A DNA stretch of 64,000 nt from the NCBI GenBank assembly GCA_949775045.1, contig OX459108.1:1298623-1362622 (forward strand), written 5' to 3'. Under the pieces are notes generated by a model. That model saw only the letters and a list, made by a program, of their open reading frames with translations, did not search any database and had not been told where the DNA came from. The position numbers and the translations under genes are program-made. Origin of the DNA: Metridium senile. Taxonomy: Eukaryota > Cnidaria > Anthozoa > Actiniaria > Metridiidae. Positions 24,436-33,270 of the stretch are shown here, one piece after another (within the stretch, counting starts at the first letter, position 1; each line of letters begins with the position of its first letter).

Positions 24436-25336
24436 TAATAATAATAATTTCATGCTCAAAAATTATACTTTACCTATACCCATACTTTATGACCAGTCCC
24501 TAATACAGTACTATAAGCACTTAATGGTCCCGAGGGAAACGGCTAGTTTTATTTCCCGAGAATCTCAATGTTCCCGAGGCTCCGGCCGAGGGAAACATTG
24601 AGATTTGAGGGAAACAAAACTAACTGATTTCCCAAGGGATCAGACATTAAGTGTTTTATTATATACCCTATTCAAGCGAAGAAACATTTTCTCTCCATTT
24701 TGAAATTTTTTTATTTACGTGGATTTATTCCCCTCTCACGAGGGGAATAGAAGAAACATTTATTCCCCTCTCACGAGGGGAATAGATCGATTTATTTCCC
24801 TCCACGTGACATGCTCTCCACCAATAAGAAAATGAGTTTGAATAGGATATATAATAACACTATTTGTTTGGTTAGGTTACAGCACAAAGCCCAAAAGTAT
24901 GATCTGCGATAATTTATCCATATTTTCTCTACATCTTTTCAATCAGCTCCTCTAGATTAAATGTCAACATTTCTCACTGTGAATCACAAGACAAGAATGA
25001 TGTCAATCTTCAGATGAATTTTGAGGTTAAAATAGCTATCTAGAATGAAGTCTATTTTAATCCAAAGCAGCTACAGACAAACATGTCAAAAGAATGTGAA
25101 TAAATTATCTGCGGTCACACTTTTGGGCTTTGCGCTATAAGGGCAATTGTTTGGAAATAATTCTTCTTTTTATTTATAGGGGTGCTCGACGCACCTTTTA
25201 GACACTGGATTGTCCACAAAGGAGCACCAATCAAAGAGAGTCCTCCCAGGTCCCATCTCCTCCCCTCACATATGAAATACATGAGCCCTACATACCTTCC
25301 AATTATAGCAACCTTGCCTTTTGTTTGTGCGGCCAT
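15063..25336 (-). CDS. CRYL1: Lambda-crystallin / L-gulonate 3-dehydrogenase-like protein
   Basis: Seven exons on the minus strand, in coding order: 25296-25336, 24242-24269, 22427-22636, 19873-20037, 18164-18358, 15845-15950, 15063-15283. All have GT-AG borders and join in frame to 321 residues, close to the usual length of about 319. The family is a cytosolic NAD-dependent 3-hydroxyacyl-CoA dehydrogenase relative that oxidises L-gulonate in the uronate cycle. Visible landmarks are the Rossmann loop GSGLIG (from residue 13), SSTSC, AHPVNPPYY with the catalytic-type H147, and [14 protein letters not shown]. The second exon is a 28-nt microexon encoding [14 protein letters not shown] stands where relatives have RSWAM. 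The start is the ATG of [13 protein letters not shown]. Introns carry many transposon insertions, one ending 1 bp from a donor. The gene is head-to-head with the A20-like gene. Confidence 0.93.
15599..15795. mobile_element. Rearranged MITE copy in last intron of the CRYL1-like gene
   Basis: Contains TGTATTTCAAAATTCACAG, GCAAAGGATGTTGG and, in inverted order, ACTGCAACAACTTGTTATGG, all pieces of the family at 9891-10186 and 36333-36603. The ends are poorly preserved. Confidence 0.45.
16076..17352. repeat. ATC/ATT-rich compound microsatellite in CRYL1-like intron
   Basis: About 1.28 kb of TCATCATCA blocks alternating with CTATTA, with a higher-order pattern (blocks such as CAACTATTACCACCATCATC recurring every 60-150 bp). 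All long frames here are low-complexity artefacts. It lies in the intron between exons 18164-18358 and 15845-15950. Confidence 0.95.
17390..17675. mobile_element. Hairpin MITE with GATATC-rich palindromes
   Basis: An inverted repeat with arms of about 60 bp (ATTACATGTGCGC... to ...CCCATGTAAT) around a palindromic centre CCACTCGTTCGCTGCGCTCA. It is preceded by a second palindromic stretch rich in GATATC (17390-17466). Sequences of this kind are common in marine invertebrate genomes, from memory. Confidence 0.6.
18361..18660. repeat. Imperfect ATC/ATT microsatellite
   Basis: Interrupted CATCAT/ATTATC sequence directly upstream (minus strand) of exon 18164-18358 of the CRYL1-like gene, including a short CAG run near 18399-18417. 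No coding evidence. Confidence 0.85.
18679..19388. mobile_element. Fold-back element flanked by TTAA
   Basis: About 710 bp, nearly all of it two inverted arms of roughly 310 bp. Left end GGTTACGGTCCACGTTCGCG, right end its degenerate complement. TTAA lies on each side (18675-18678 and 19389-19392), a target typical of piggyBac-type insertion. The arms share blocks such as AACTGGACACGG and AAGCTTATATAACAGAGAAT in inverted order. No transposase. Confidence 0.75.
19393..19860. other. Intronic sequence with retroelement-like tail
   Basis: No gene. GAAGATGACTTCTGCTCAGG followed by GTTGTTGAAACATCAG and a CAAGACTACACCACCCCAGA segment (about 19651-19728) resembles, from memory, the tail of retroelements common in cnidarians. 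An ATC-rich stretch follows. Confidence 0.35.
20082..21539. mobile_element. Mariner-family MITE (copy B) containing a nested fold-back element
   Basis: Inverted ends begin CAATCATTGACAAAAGTGTT (left) and CAATCATTGTCAAAGTAGTT (right, complement). TA flanks both sides (20080-20081 and 21540-21541). It is inverted relative to copy A (14384-14934); both share the CACACCAACATTGATGTG core. The ends resemble the CAATCATGGACATAAATATT end of the transposase-bearing element at 62926. It is interrupted by 20250-21438 and lies 45 bp upstream of a CRYL1-like exon. Confidence 0.7.
20250..21438. mobile_element. Nested fold-back element with two pairs of inverted ends
   Basis: Outer ends TATGGTGGCCCATC and GATGGGCCACTATA, with GATGTG on both sides as a possible target duplication. 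A second, inner pair of GTGGCCCATCGCTGTCACTA-type ends lies at about 20568 and 21042. Between outer and inner ends are purine-rich AAAATC/AAAGT tracts on the left (20325-20555) and their complement on the right (21060-21350). The arms thus hold internal tandem repeats, as in fold-back transposons. The central 0.43 kb has a 91-codon open frame with no recognisable similarity. Confidence 0.65.
21945..22425. mobile_element. SINE-like repeat with nested hairpin, ending at a splice donor
   Basis: Starts GGCCGGACCAACACTCAGGG and ends GTGAAATGCGCTATATAAGT, a head and tail I recall from repeats in anthozoan genomes (memory, unchecked). It is interrupted at ATCTGCAAAT by a 153-bp hairpin (22016-22168, arms about 60 bp, containing AGCTGTTATTACAGTTATAT). 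Its 3' end runs up to the donor of CRYL1-like exon 22427-22636. Confidence 0.55.
22878..23184. mobile_element. Inverted-repeat MITE in CRYL1-like intron
   Basis: Arms of about 60 bp share TTCACATAACGCATTTTAGT on the left and its complement on the right, with GCTAATGAGCTTTGC innermost. No coding capacity. Confidence 0.7.
23521..24166. repeat. 51-bp minisatellite, about 12-13 copies
   Basis: Unit contains CCACAGTAGCAATTTGATTC then TATTTCATGGATATAGTGTT. Because 51 is a multiple of three, a 190-codon open frame with a 17-residue repeat results; it has no other gene evidence and lies in a CRYL1-like intron on the opposite strand. Similar monomers, in either orientation, occur near 32100 and in the 3638-bp array. 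Confidence 0.9.
24352..24449. repeat. AAT microsatellite
   Basis: A nearly pure AAT run of about 30 repeats, in the first part of the CRYL1-like gene just upstream (minus strand) of the microexon. Confidence 0.95.
24511..24860. mobile_element. Composite hairpin element
   Basis: Two adjacent inverted repeats. The first (24518-24653) has arms ending CACTTAATG/CATTAAGTG with GTCCCGAGGGAAAC inside. The second has TATACCCTATTCAA and TTGAATAGGATATA arms and encloses two direct copies of TTATTCCCCTCTCACGAGGG. Non-coding, intron 1-2 region of the CRYL1-like gene. Confidence 0.6.
24881..25136. mobile_element. Small inverted-repeat element
   Basis: Ends AGCACAAAGCCCAAAAGT and its complement ACTTTTGGGCTTTGCGCT, extended by a GATAATTTAT/ATAAATTATC pair. 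Lies in intron 1 of the CRYL1-like gene, about 160 bp from exon 1. Confidence 0.65.
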
Positions 25337-25910
25337 TTCTGTAAACAGTATCTTTAATATACAAGAGAGTAGATCTACTAAAGGATATTAAGTGTAAGAA
25401 AACCACTCATTAGAACCATTGTATATCGGAAGAAAGAAATTTTAAATGATGGTAAGACTAAAAATTGGGGAATTCAACAGTTTCTATCTTACACAATTGT
25501 TTATACGCTTATGACTGGAGCAGACAGTGTACTATTATAAGTGTCCTATATTATAATGCGTCTTTGCGTGGTCCCTAGTCTCTAAATAGTTAGATATTTC
25601 TGTACTTACTATATTTTCGTTCCTGCTTAGTAATAGTACCGCGTTAAAATGGTCTTATGACGAGTTACATCAATGATGGAAGACCCGTAAATAGTCAAGT
25701 AAAAAGACCAAAGCTTTACACGTAATAAAGGGAACAAAAACAGTAGCTATTGAAGAGAAAAATAACTTTTATCATACGATAATATACTTTGAAAAAGGTT
25801 AAAACTAAAAAGCCTAAATTGGTAAAAATGAAAATTTCAACATCCGATTCAAAACAGATCAGGCGTTCCACTTTGTTAAATAAAGGGACTGGTAGCTAGG
25901 GATGATCACA
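25337..25910. other. Upstream region of the CRYL1-like gene
   Basis: No gene recognised. It presumably holds the 5' UTR and promoter of the minus-strand CRYL1-like gene, but I can point to no specific element. Confidence 0.4.
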
Positions 25911-25919
25911 CGCATGGCC

Positions 25920-27275
25920 CAGAGGAGGTTGAGCAATCATCGCAGTGCATCATGGGTCAAAATCTAAATTTATTCAGTCGTGGTCCAACCGTCGTGATGA
26001 GAAGAGCTCCGATTAAACTTTCCAAGTCAAAATAAAACGATATTTTTGAGATGAGAGAGAGTAGTTGTGCTTCCAAATCTAAGAACTATCCTTATATTAT
26101 ATAGGTTTGATTTAATTCCTTCATTTTAACAAGCTGTGAGCTTTTTAGGTCACTGAATTGATGTACTTTGTGACACGGCGATGACTGCTAAAATTCACCA
26201 TTCTCAAGACCTCCTTGAATGGCCCCAAAAACCTAAGAAAACCACACGTAAACCTTCCTAAACTCATAATCTCTTATTTTCGAAAAAGTAATTTATTACT
26301 AACTAAAGAAAAGATTTCAAACGGGACAACTTTGAACGCATCCTCGGGAACCCAGGGGTATTCTTCTGTCGCTCGTTTCTCGCTTTCACAACATATACCC
26401 CTGGGAACGTAGTCTGTTGGAGCTTGTTCCGGAAGTCAAAATTCAGCTCTGAACAAGCTCCAAAAGACTACGTTCCCAGGGGTATATGTTGTGGAAGCGA
26501 GAAACGAGCGACAGAAGAATACCCCTGGGTTCCCGAGGATGCTTTGAACGTTATCCATCAGTTGAACTTCGAACGAGCCGTTAAATAACACAGGAAGCCC
26601 AAAACCACAGATTTCTAGAAAGCGCCGTGACATGACTAAATATTTTCAGGACCTTCAGGGGATCCGAAAACTTTAATGTATGCTCTTAAAATCTTTCAAA
26701 TAGATAAATATATTCTTTGAAGCCTTAGTGAAAAAAGTCTAGCCCAAAATAATACATGTTTGAATATTTAGATAGGCGAAGAGATCGCGTAACGCAATGT
26801 GTACAGCGCCATAACAAAAATTGTTTATTCCTTCTTTGAAAGCGTATATCTTGAAAACGGTAGGAGGTTCGATCGGGTTCGATCGACGTTTTTTCTTCAA
26901 TTATTTATCATCTTTAATTTGATGTGTGTTTGATTTAATAACTTTGTTACTGAAGTGCACACGAACAGTTCTTTTGTCTGTATGTTTAGTCGTTCGTTTG
27001 TGTCTCTTCAATTTGCACAACACTGAGTTCGATTGACGAATTAAACATGAATTGATTACTTATCTGGTTTGAGCCTCCATAGACTAAGAGCTTAGTTTCT
27101 GATTACATGTTTGATCTTTTAATTTTTAAAAAAATTTCAATTTTGAACCGATTTATGAGTCGTTCTTTTGTATACTTGAAAAATACTTTCTCGAAATAAG
27201 TGCTCCATCACCGCGAAATTTAGCGCGTTCTGATTGGCCGAAATAAACCACGTGTAGCTTGCACAACCTCCTCTG
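25920..27275. mobile_element. 1356-bp DNA transposon remnant with perfect 9-bp target duplication
   Basis: Ends CAGAGGAGGTTGAGCAA and TTGCACAACCTCCTCTG (one mismatch) are flanked by a perfect direct repeat CGCATGGCC (25911-25919 and 27276-27284). Duplication length points to Mutator-like (about 9) or, less well, hAT-like (8) elements. No transposase ORF is seen. A hairpin (26338-26542) lies inside. It sits in the intergenic space between the divergent CRYL1-like and A20-like genes. Confidence 0.8.
26338..26542. repeat. Long hairpin: 92-bp arms, 21-nt loop
   Basis: Left arm 26338-26429 and right arm 26451-26542 are nearly perfect complements (shared blocks GCATCCTCGGGAACCCAGG and GGGGTATATGTTGTG in inverted order). 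Either strand would fold into a long stem if transcribed. Probably a nested fold-back element. Confidence 0.85.
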
Positions 27276-27547
27276 CGCATGGCCCTGTCGAAACGCATCA
27301 CAATAACAGGAAGAGGGATGTAAGACTATTTAGGGGTGGGGAGGGTAAATTATAAATAATTTGAAATCCAAACTTCTTTAATAATAAAAAGCAAAATGCG
27401 CAAAATAATTAGTAATATGAGGTTATAGAACATATTTATTAGTTCCAAGATTTTTTAAAGTTTCAAATTTAAAATTGTTTTTATGTTTTTTTAATTTTTA
27501 AATAAGTACCTACCCTTCCCTCCCTCAAAACTATTATTTGGTCAGGT

Positions 27548-27559
27548 AGTTTCACTTTC
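27548..27559 (-). promoter_or_regulatory. ISRE/IRF-type site upstream of the A20-like gene
   Basis: AGTTTCACTTTC matches the vertebrate ISRE consensus AGTTTCNNTTTC exactly. It lies about 325 bp upstream of the presumed exon 1 donor. Binding is inferred from the consensus only. Confidence 0.45.
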
Positions 27560-27624
27560 GGGCACGTGACAAAATCAAGGGTGTTCATTGGATGACGTTT
27601 CAGTTTGGTCTAATTTTAGAATAT

Positions 27625-27635
27625 GGGGAATCCCC
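27625..27635. promoter_or_regulatory. Palindromic NF-kappaB site upstream of the A20-like gene
   Basis: GGGGAATCCCC; its complement GGGGATTCCCC is the classic palindromic kappaB sequence. It lies about 250 bp upstream of the presumed exon 1 donor. NF-kappaB-driven transcription of A20 is established in vertebrates; here it is inferred from the motif. Confidence 0.55.
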
Positions 27636-27777
27636 GTGAAAAGTCCCTTCACAAAATCATTAGTATTTTATGCTATGAGGAACCTGGAAGTCAAATTTAT
27701 CAGAAATTCTACAGAACTAGCGACGTATTTCACTGTAAGTTATAAGATATTACAGCTGCTAAAGAATTGTCGGTTTT

Positions 27778-27795
27778 GAAAGTGAAAACGAAACT
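27778..27795 (+). promoter_or_regulatory. Triple-GAAA IRF element upstream of the A20-like gene
   Basis: GAAAGTGAAAACGAAACT contains three GAAA cores at 6-bp spacing, the layout bound by IRF dimers (PRDI/ISRE type). It is about 90 bp upstream of the presumed exon 1 donor, so it may lie in the core promoter or the 5' UTR. Confidence 0.5.
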
Positions 27796-27883
27796 TTGAT
27801 GGACACAATATCTTTGGATAACTCAGTGTAGATTATAAAACTGCGACTACATTTTGGACGAAGAAGATCGAAGAACGCTAAAT
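27796..27883 (+). other. Presumed 5' UTR exon 1 of the A20-like gene
   Basis: The segment ends ACGCTAAAT before GTAAGTTTATT, a good donor (GT 27884-27885). The next acceptor in order is TTTTCGCAG at 28829-28837, just ahead of the coding start. The left boundary (transcription start) is unknown. Confidence 0.4.
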
Positions 27884-28345
27884 GTAAGTTTATTGACGTT
27901 AAGGTTACTTTAACATATGTCGTGTTGAGCTGTGTGTTGTCGAATATATGCTTCTGCTTCGCCAACTGCGTTATTTTCACATTTAAATACTTATATAAAA
28001 AGGTGTTGTGCTTCTGCCGATATTTTTTCCTATTTTTGAACATTTTCCAGCAGAATTCGCTTTGCTTTTCTCAAATTCCATTACTTTTAAACGCTTTACA
28101 ATTGATTTAAGTTCATAATTCATCCTTTCTTGGGCAAACAAATACTGTTGATGTTGAAATGTTAACAAATTCGTGATAAATAATTCCGTTAATTTTGTAA
28201 TAATTTAACATATTTTGAATAGCAATACGATTGGCTTTTTTCCAGCGTTATTATAATGCAGATATTCCTCTTGTAAACAAATATTTCACCATTTTCAGTG
28301 CCATGTATATGTTATATGTATTTGTTTATTTGTTAATTCTATTTC

Positions 28346-28439
<94 letters not shown>

Positions 28440-28500
28440 TTAATTTTATATAGCGCCTCTTCCATAAATGCCCAGAGGCACTTTACAATCTTTATAATTT
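28346..28500. repeat. AAT microsatellite with short-repeat tail
   Basis: A pure AAT run (28346-28439), then TTTTATATAGCGCCTCTTCC and GAGGCACTTTACAAT, a layout like the inverted 3' tail of invertebrate SINE-like repeats. At 28611-28670 there is also a diverged copy of the hairpin repeat found at 35230-35360. Confidence 0.7.
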
Positions 28501-28862
28501 CAAAACTAAGCTAAAATATATATATATATAGTCCAAGAAATATGTGACTTTGAAACCAGAGTGTTGGATTTGGCTTTTTGTAGAATCAGTAGAGTAAGAA
28601 GAATTCGATATTAGAGTGGTTTTTATAAACCTGTGAAGCACTCTTTAGTGTATCACTCTCTTAAAACTGGCTCATGAATAATTAATGGTAATTTGCACAA
28701 GAAATCATGACCATGACAAGTGTTGTATATCCTGACTTGCATAAGTTTCAACTTAAAATCTCTCTGAGATATTTACTTTAAAGTATTATTTTTAACTGGG
28801 ACATTTTAACTTACATTTTCTACTTTACTTTTCGCAGCTTATTGTACACAAACACATCTGAA

Positions 28863-29754
28863 ATGCTTTCGCATCCTCATTTTGAGCGAAGCATTTCCCT
28901 CAATGATCTCGACTCATCCGTACGAGTACGTGAACATATTCAAAAAGATGTAGTCACTCCCGAAGATGACCAAAAACACTCGTACCTACGAACGACCAGT
29001 CAATTCACCTTTGTACTCCAAAGCTTCAAAGGGTTCCTGGTCGACTTCAAGAAGTTCCTTTACAGTTATCTTGTGGACTTTGTGGTGTACCGAGACTTAG
29101 AGGAGTGTAGAAGGTTGAATTGGTGTGAGGGTGTGTTTCCGATGGTGCCAGTGCTTACAATAGGGGATGGTAATTGTCTGATGCATGCAGCTTCTATTGG
29201 TTTGTGGGCAGTGAGTGACAGATATCACACACTGAGAAAGCTTGTTTATAATGCTCTTCTTGAAGATGTGCAGAGTGAGTTTATCATTGTTATCATTATC
29301 ATTGTTATCATTATCATTGATCTTCGGGGTCTTTTTAACATCATAATTAGCAAGATCAATATCATGAACATCGTCATTATATAATAAATATAAATATCAT
29401 TATTATTATCTTTGATCATCAAGGTCATCAGTATTTTTTAACATTATTATCATCATCATCAGTGTCAATTTCATTATCATTGTTATCATTGGTATCATTA
29501 TTGTTTATTATCATCATTACCTATCAAAACCATTATTATCATTGTCATTATATCACTGGAATATCCATCATTATAATCATCTTCATCATCACCATCATCT
29601 TCACCACCATCATTACCACCACCATCATTACCACCACCATCATTACCACCATCATCTCCATCATTATCATTATCATCATCTTCACCATCATCATTATTAC
29701 CACCACCATCATTACCACCACCATCATCATCACTACCACCACCATCATCATCAT

Positions 29755-29816
<62 letters not shown>

Positions 29817-29863
29817 CCATCATCCTCTACATCATCATCATCATCGTCATCATCACCACCACC

Positions 29864-29897
<34 letters not shown>

Positions 29898-32800
29898 CCA
29901 TCATCATCTACATCATCATCATCATCATCATCACCACCACCATCATCATCATCATCATCATAATCTAATGTCTATCCATTTTTCAGGGTTTTATCACAAG
30001 CGATGGCAAAGAGAACATGAAGTCAACAACCTCTCTCGCCATGGTTACGAAATGACCGAAGATCAGTGGATGAAAGAATGGCAGATTGAACTTGAACTGG
30101 TATCACAGAATGAATACCCTCTGGGAAACAATGGCATGCAGTACAGCAGCTTGGAAGAAATCCACATCTTTGTACTGGCCAATGTCCTTCGTCGTACTAT
30201 CATCGTTATATCTAATGATATCCAGAAAGGCAACTACGACGAGCCACTATCACCTCTAAACTTCCCTGGCATCTATCTACCTTTGAAATGGGACCCAATT
30301 GATTGTGTTAAAACACCTCTTGTGATTGGTTACACACATGGACATTTTTCTGCCATCGTGAGCTTTGAGGATGGTGTCTTTGATAGAGGAGAAGCTACTG
30401 ATGGAGACGATGATGAAAAGATTCACGGAGTGCCCCTGCAACACAGTGACGGTAAACTTCTACCGGTGCACTTCTTGTTTGAAGACGAAGAAGACTTGAA
30501 GGATGGATTGTTACGCCAGTATCTCGACTGCACAAAGATTACGCATCGAAATCCTTCGGATAACAGCGAGTCTGTGACTCTAGCTGCAAAACTTCAGTTT
30601 GTGGAGCCACCAGGCTGCATTGCTGGTTTGGTCGACAGCTTTTTCTCCTCTGCCGAGGAAACATACAGGCTGATACTGCAGCAAAAGAATGAACATCCAA
30701 GTCTCGAGACACCGTTGTTACTCTTAGAGAGGTGTAAGACTGAAGGTTGTGAGTTCTTTGGTTCTTACGAGACCTTGAACTACTGCTCTAAGTGCCTTGA
30801 TGAGCATTTGAAGAAAGAGTCAGCAGCTGGTGTTACTGGAGAAAGAGATATTAACAGAGAGAGAGACAATCAACAGCAGCAACAACTCCAAGCACAGCAA
30901 CTGCAACAACACCAACTTAATGTACAGCAACAACAGCAGCAACAACTCCAAGCACAACAACTGCAACAACAACAACTTAATGTACAGCAACAACAAATGA
31001 AGCAAAGGCAATCACAACCGCTACATGAACTTCAAAGACAACGACTTCTACAACAAGAACAACTGCAGCAACAACAGCAGCAACGACCACAACAACAACA
31101 ACAACAGCAATTTCAACAACAACAGCAGCAAGTTCAACAACAACAACAGGAGCAACAGATCCAAAAGATGTGCATCACAAAGGGCTGCAAGTATGTTGCA
31201 GATCCTGAATATGGTAACCTGTGTTTGCGATGCCATGATTCAGAGATACTTGCTGAGCAACAAACTGCTAGCGTAGTATCCATGAACTTAGCTCCAACAT
31301 TCTGTGCCAACAATGGATGCGAGTACCATGGTATTCCCCAACAGGAGGGATTCTGTTCCAGATGCTACAGACAATTCTGCCTTGAGATGCAGTCGCTTCG
31401 AAATGAAAACACCCTCTCACCAACCGCACCAGCAAACCAACATGCACCAGCGAACCAGCATGCACCAGCGAACCAGCATGCATTAGCGAACCAGCATGCA
31501 CCAGGAGAGAATCCATGTCAATCTCCGGGGTGTACAAAGCCTGGTTGTCCAGAACTGTACGACAGATGCGTTGAATGTTACGGTGAATGCATTAAACACT
31601 TTATGCAGGCCCATGAAGGGTAAGTGTGCTTGACCAAACACATATGGTGATTTGTATTTGCCGTATGTACTCGAATAAGCGTCGCCCTCGAATAAGCGCC
31701 GCAATTTACAGTGCGAATCGAAAAACCGTGGGCACCCACAAATTATTTAGAAATCGTTTTTTGTTCGTTGAACAACTTACAAATAACTGTAACTACAAAA
31801 CGTTTATCATACTACACATCAGTCAAACTTCTTGCGGAGATATAATTGTTTCTGATTTGTTCAACGAATAATAAACGATTTCTAAAATATTTCTAGGTGC
31901 CCACGGTTTTTTGATTCGCACTGTAACGCTTTAAGGTTACTCTAGAACATCATTGGCAATACATTTTTATCATAAGCTTGATTCTTCAGTTCAAAATTAT
32001 TATTGAAAGGTATTGTTCCTTTTGTATTTGATGTTTCTGGTTGAGTGATACTGACTAAATAGTCACTAAATAAAAACTATTAGTTAGTAACTATTTTGGT
32101 TTTATTTCATGTTTTTATTGCTTTCGCTCTAATATCTTATTTCTTTCTAGCTTTTTATGATAATAATTTCTTATTGTTCTATTACATCTACAGACAAAAC
32201 TTGAAGACATCTATTGTGCCTTCAATACCACAGTCACCCCAAACTGCCATGTCAGCTAAACTCTGTCTCACTGCTGGATGCCAGAATGAAGGAGTGGTAC
32301 AATGCAATGGTCGCTGTTTGCGCTGCTACCAGATTCTACCGCATATAATGTCTCCAAACCAGCCCCCAGTACAACGACCAGAGGAGCAGAAACCACACCT
32401 TCTGACCGAGGAACCTCTCATAGAGCGACCACATGGAATAAACCGACCATCTAATTTGTTTGCCACAAAAGAGCCTCTTCTAGAACGACCTTACCACTTG
32501 ACAAGCGAACCCCTGATAGACGAACCACCACTGTTTGCCCAAGGGCCTCCGTCGCATGCTTCTCGATTGTACTGCCAGACACCAAAGTGTGGTCGGCCAT
32601 TGGGAGATAATTCTGACACGATATGTACGGAGTGCATAATGAGAAAGTACCAGATGAAACCCAAGGTTTCTCCCCAACAACAGCAGCCATTTGTACCAGA
32701 GAGAAGACCTTTAAACGAAGAAGAAATCCAGACAAGCGAAAGAACTGCAGAGGTACTGCGCGCTCGTGAAAAGCTCGCTCCATTCATCATTCCACCTCGC

Positions 32801-33184
32801 GGAAACCCTCCCAGGAATCGTAACATTGCAGGAAACCCCTCCCTGGAATCAAGCAGAGTTGTTGGTACCGCAGCTGAGACACCGGTATCCGGTACTCATT
32901 GTCTTACTAATAACTGTCCATTCTATGCAAGCCCAGAAACTCACTTCTTCTGCTCTAACTGCATTAATAAAGAGAAGAAAGAATGGGAGAGGATCAGTCA
33001 AATGACACAAAGGCCACGGCCTTCTCCTAGACGACTCAAAAACTGTGCTTTGAAGAACTGCTACAATATGGAAAGCCCAGGAAATGATGGTTTGTGTGAC
33101 AAGTGTTACCAGACCGCTTTACGTAATGAGAAGGTCTGGGACTCGGCCAGTCGACGAAAGATTCCAAGTGAACCCCAGGTATTG

Positions 33185-33270
<86 letters not shown>

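Noticed and set aside
29542..29986. Poly-histidine N-terminus for the A20-like exon
   Set aside because: The open frame runs through an intronic CAT repeat. A clear TTTTTCAG acceptor and the match to A20 place the exon start at 29987.
31048..31236. Poly-leucine minus-strand frame over the A20-like Q-rich region
   Set aside because: Reverse shadow of CAA/CAG codons in a well-supported coding exon.
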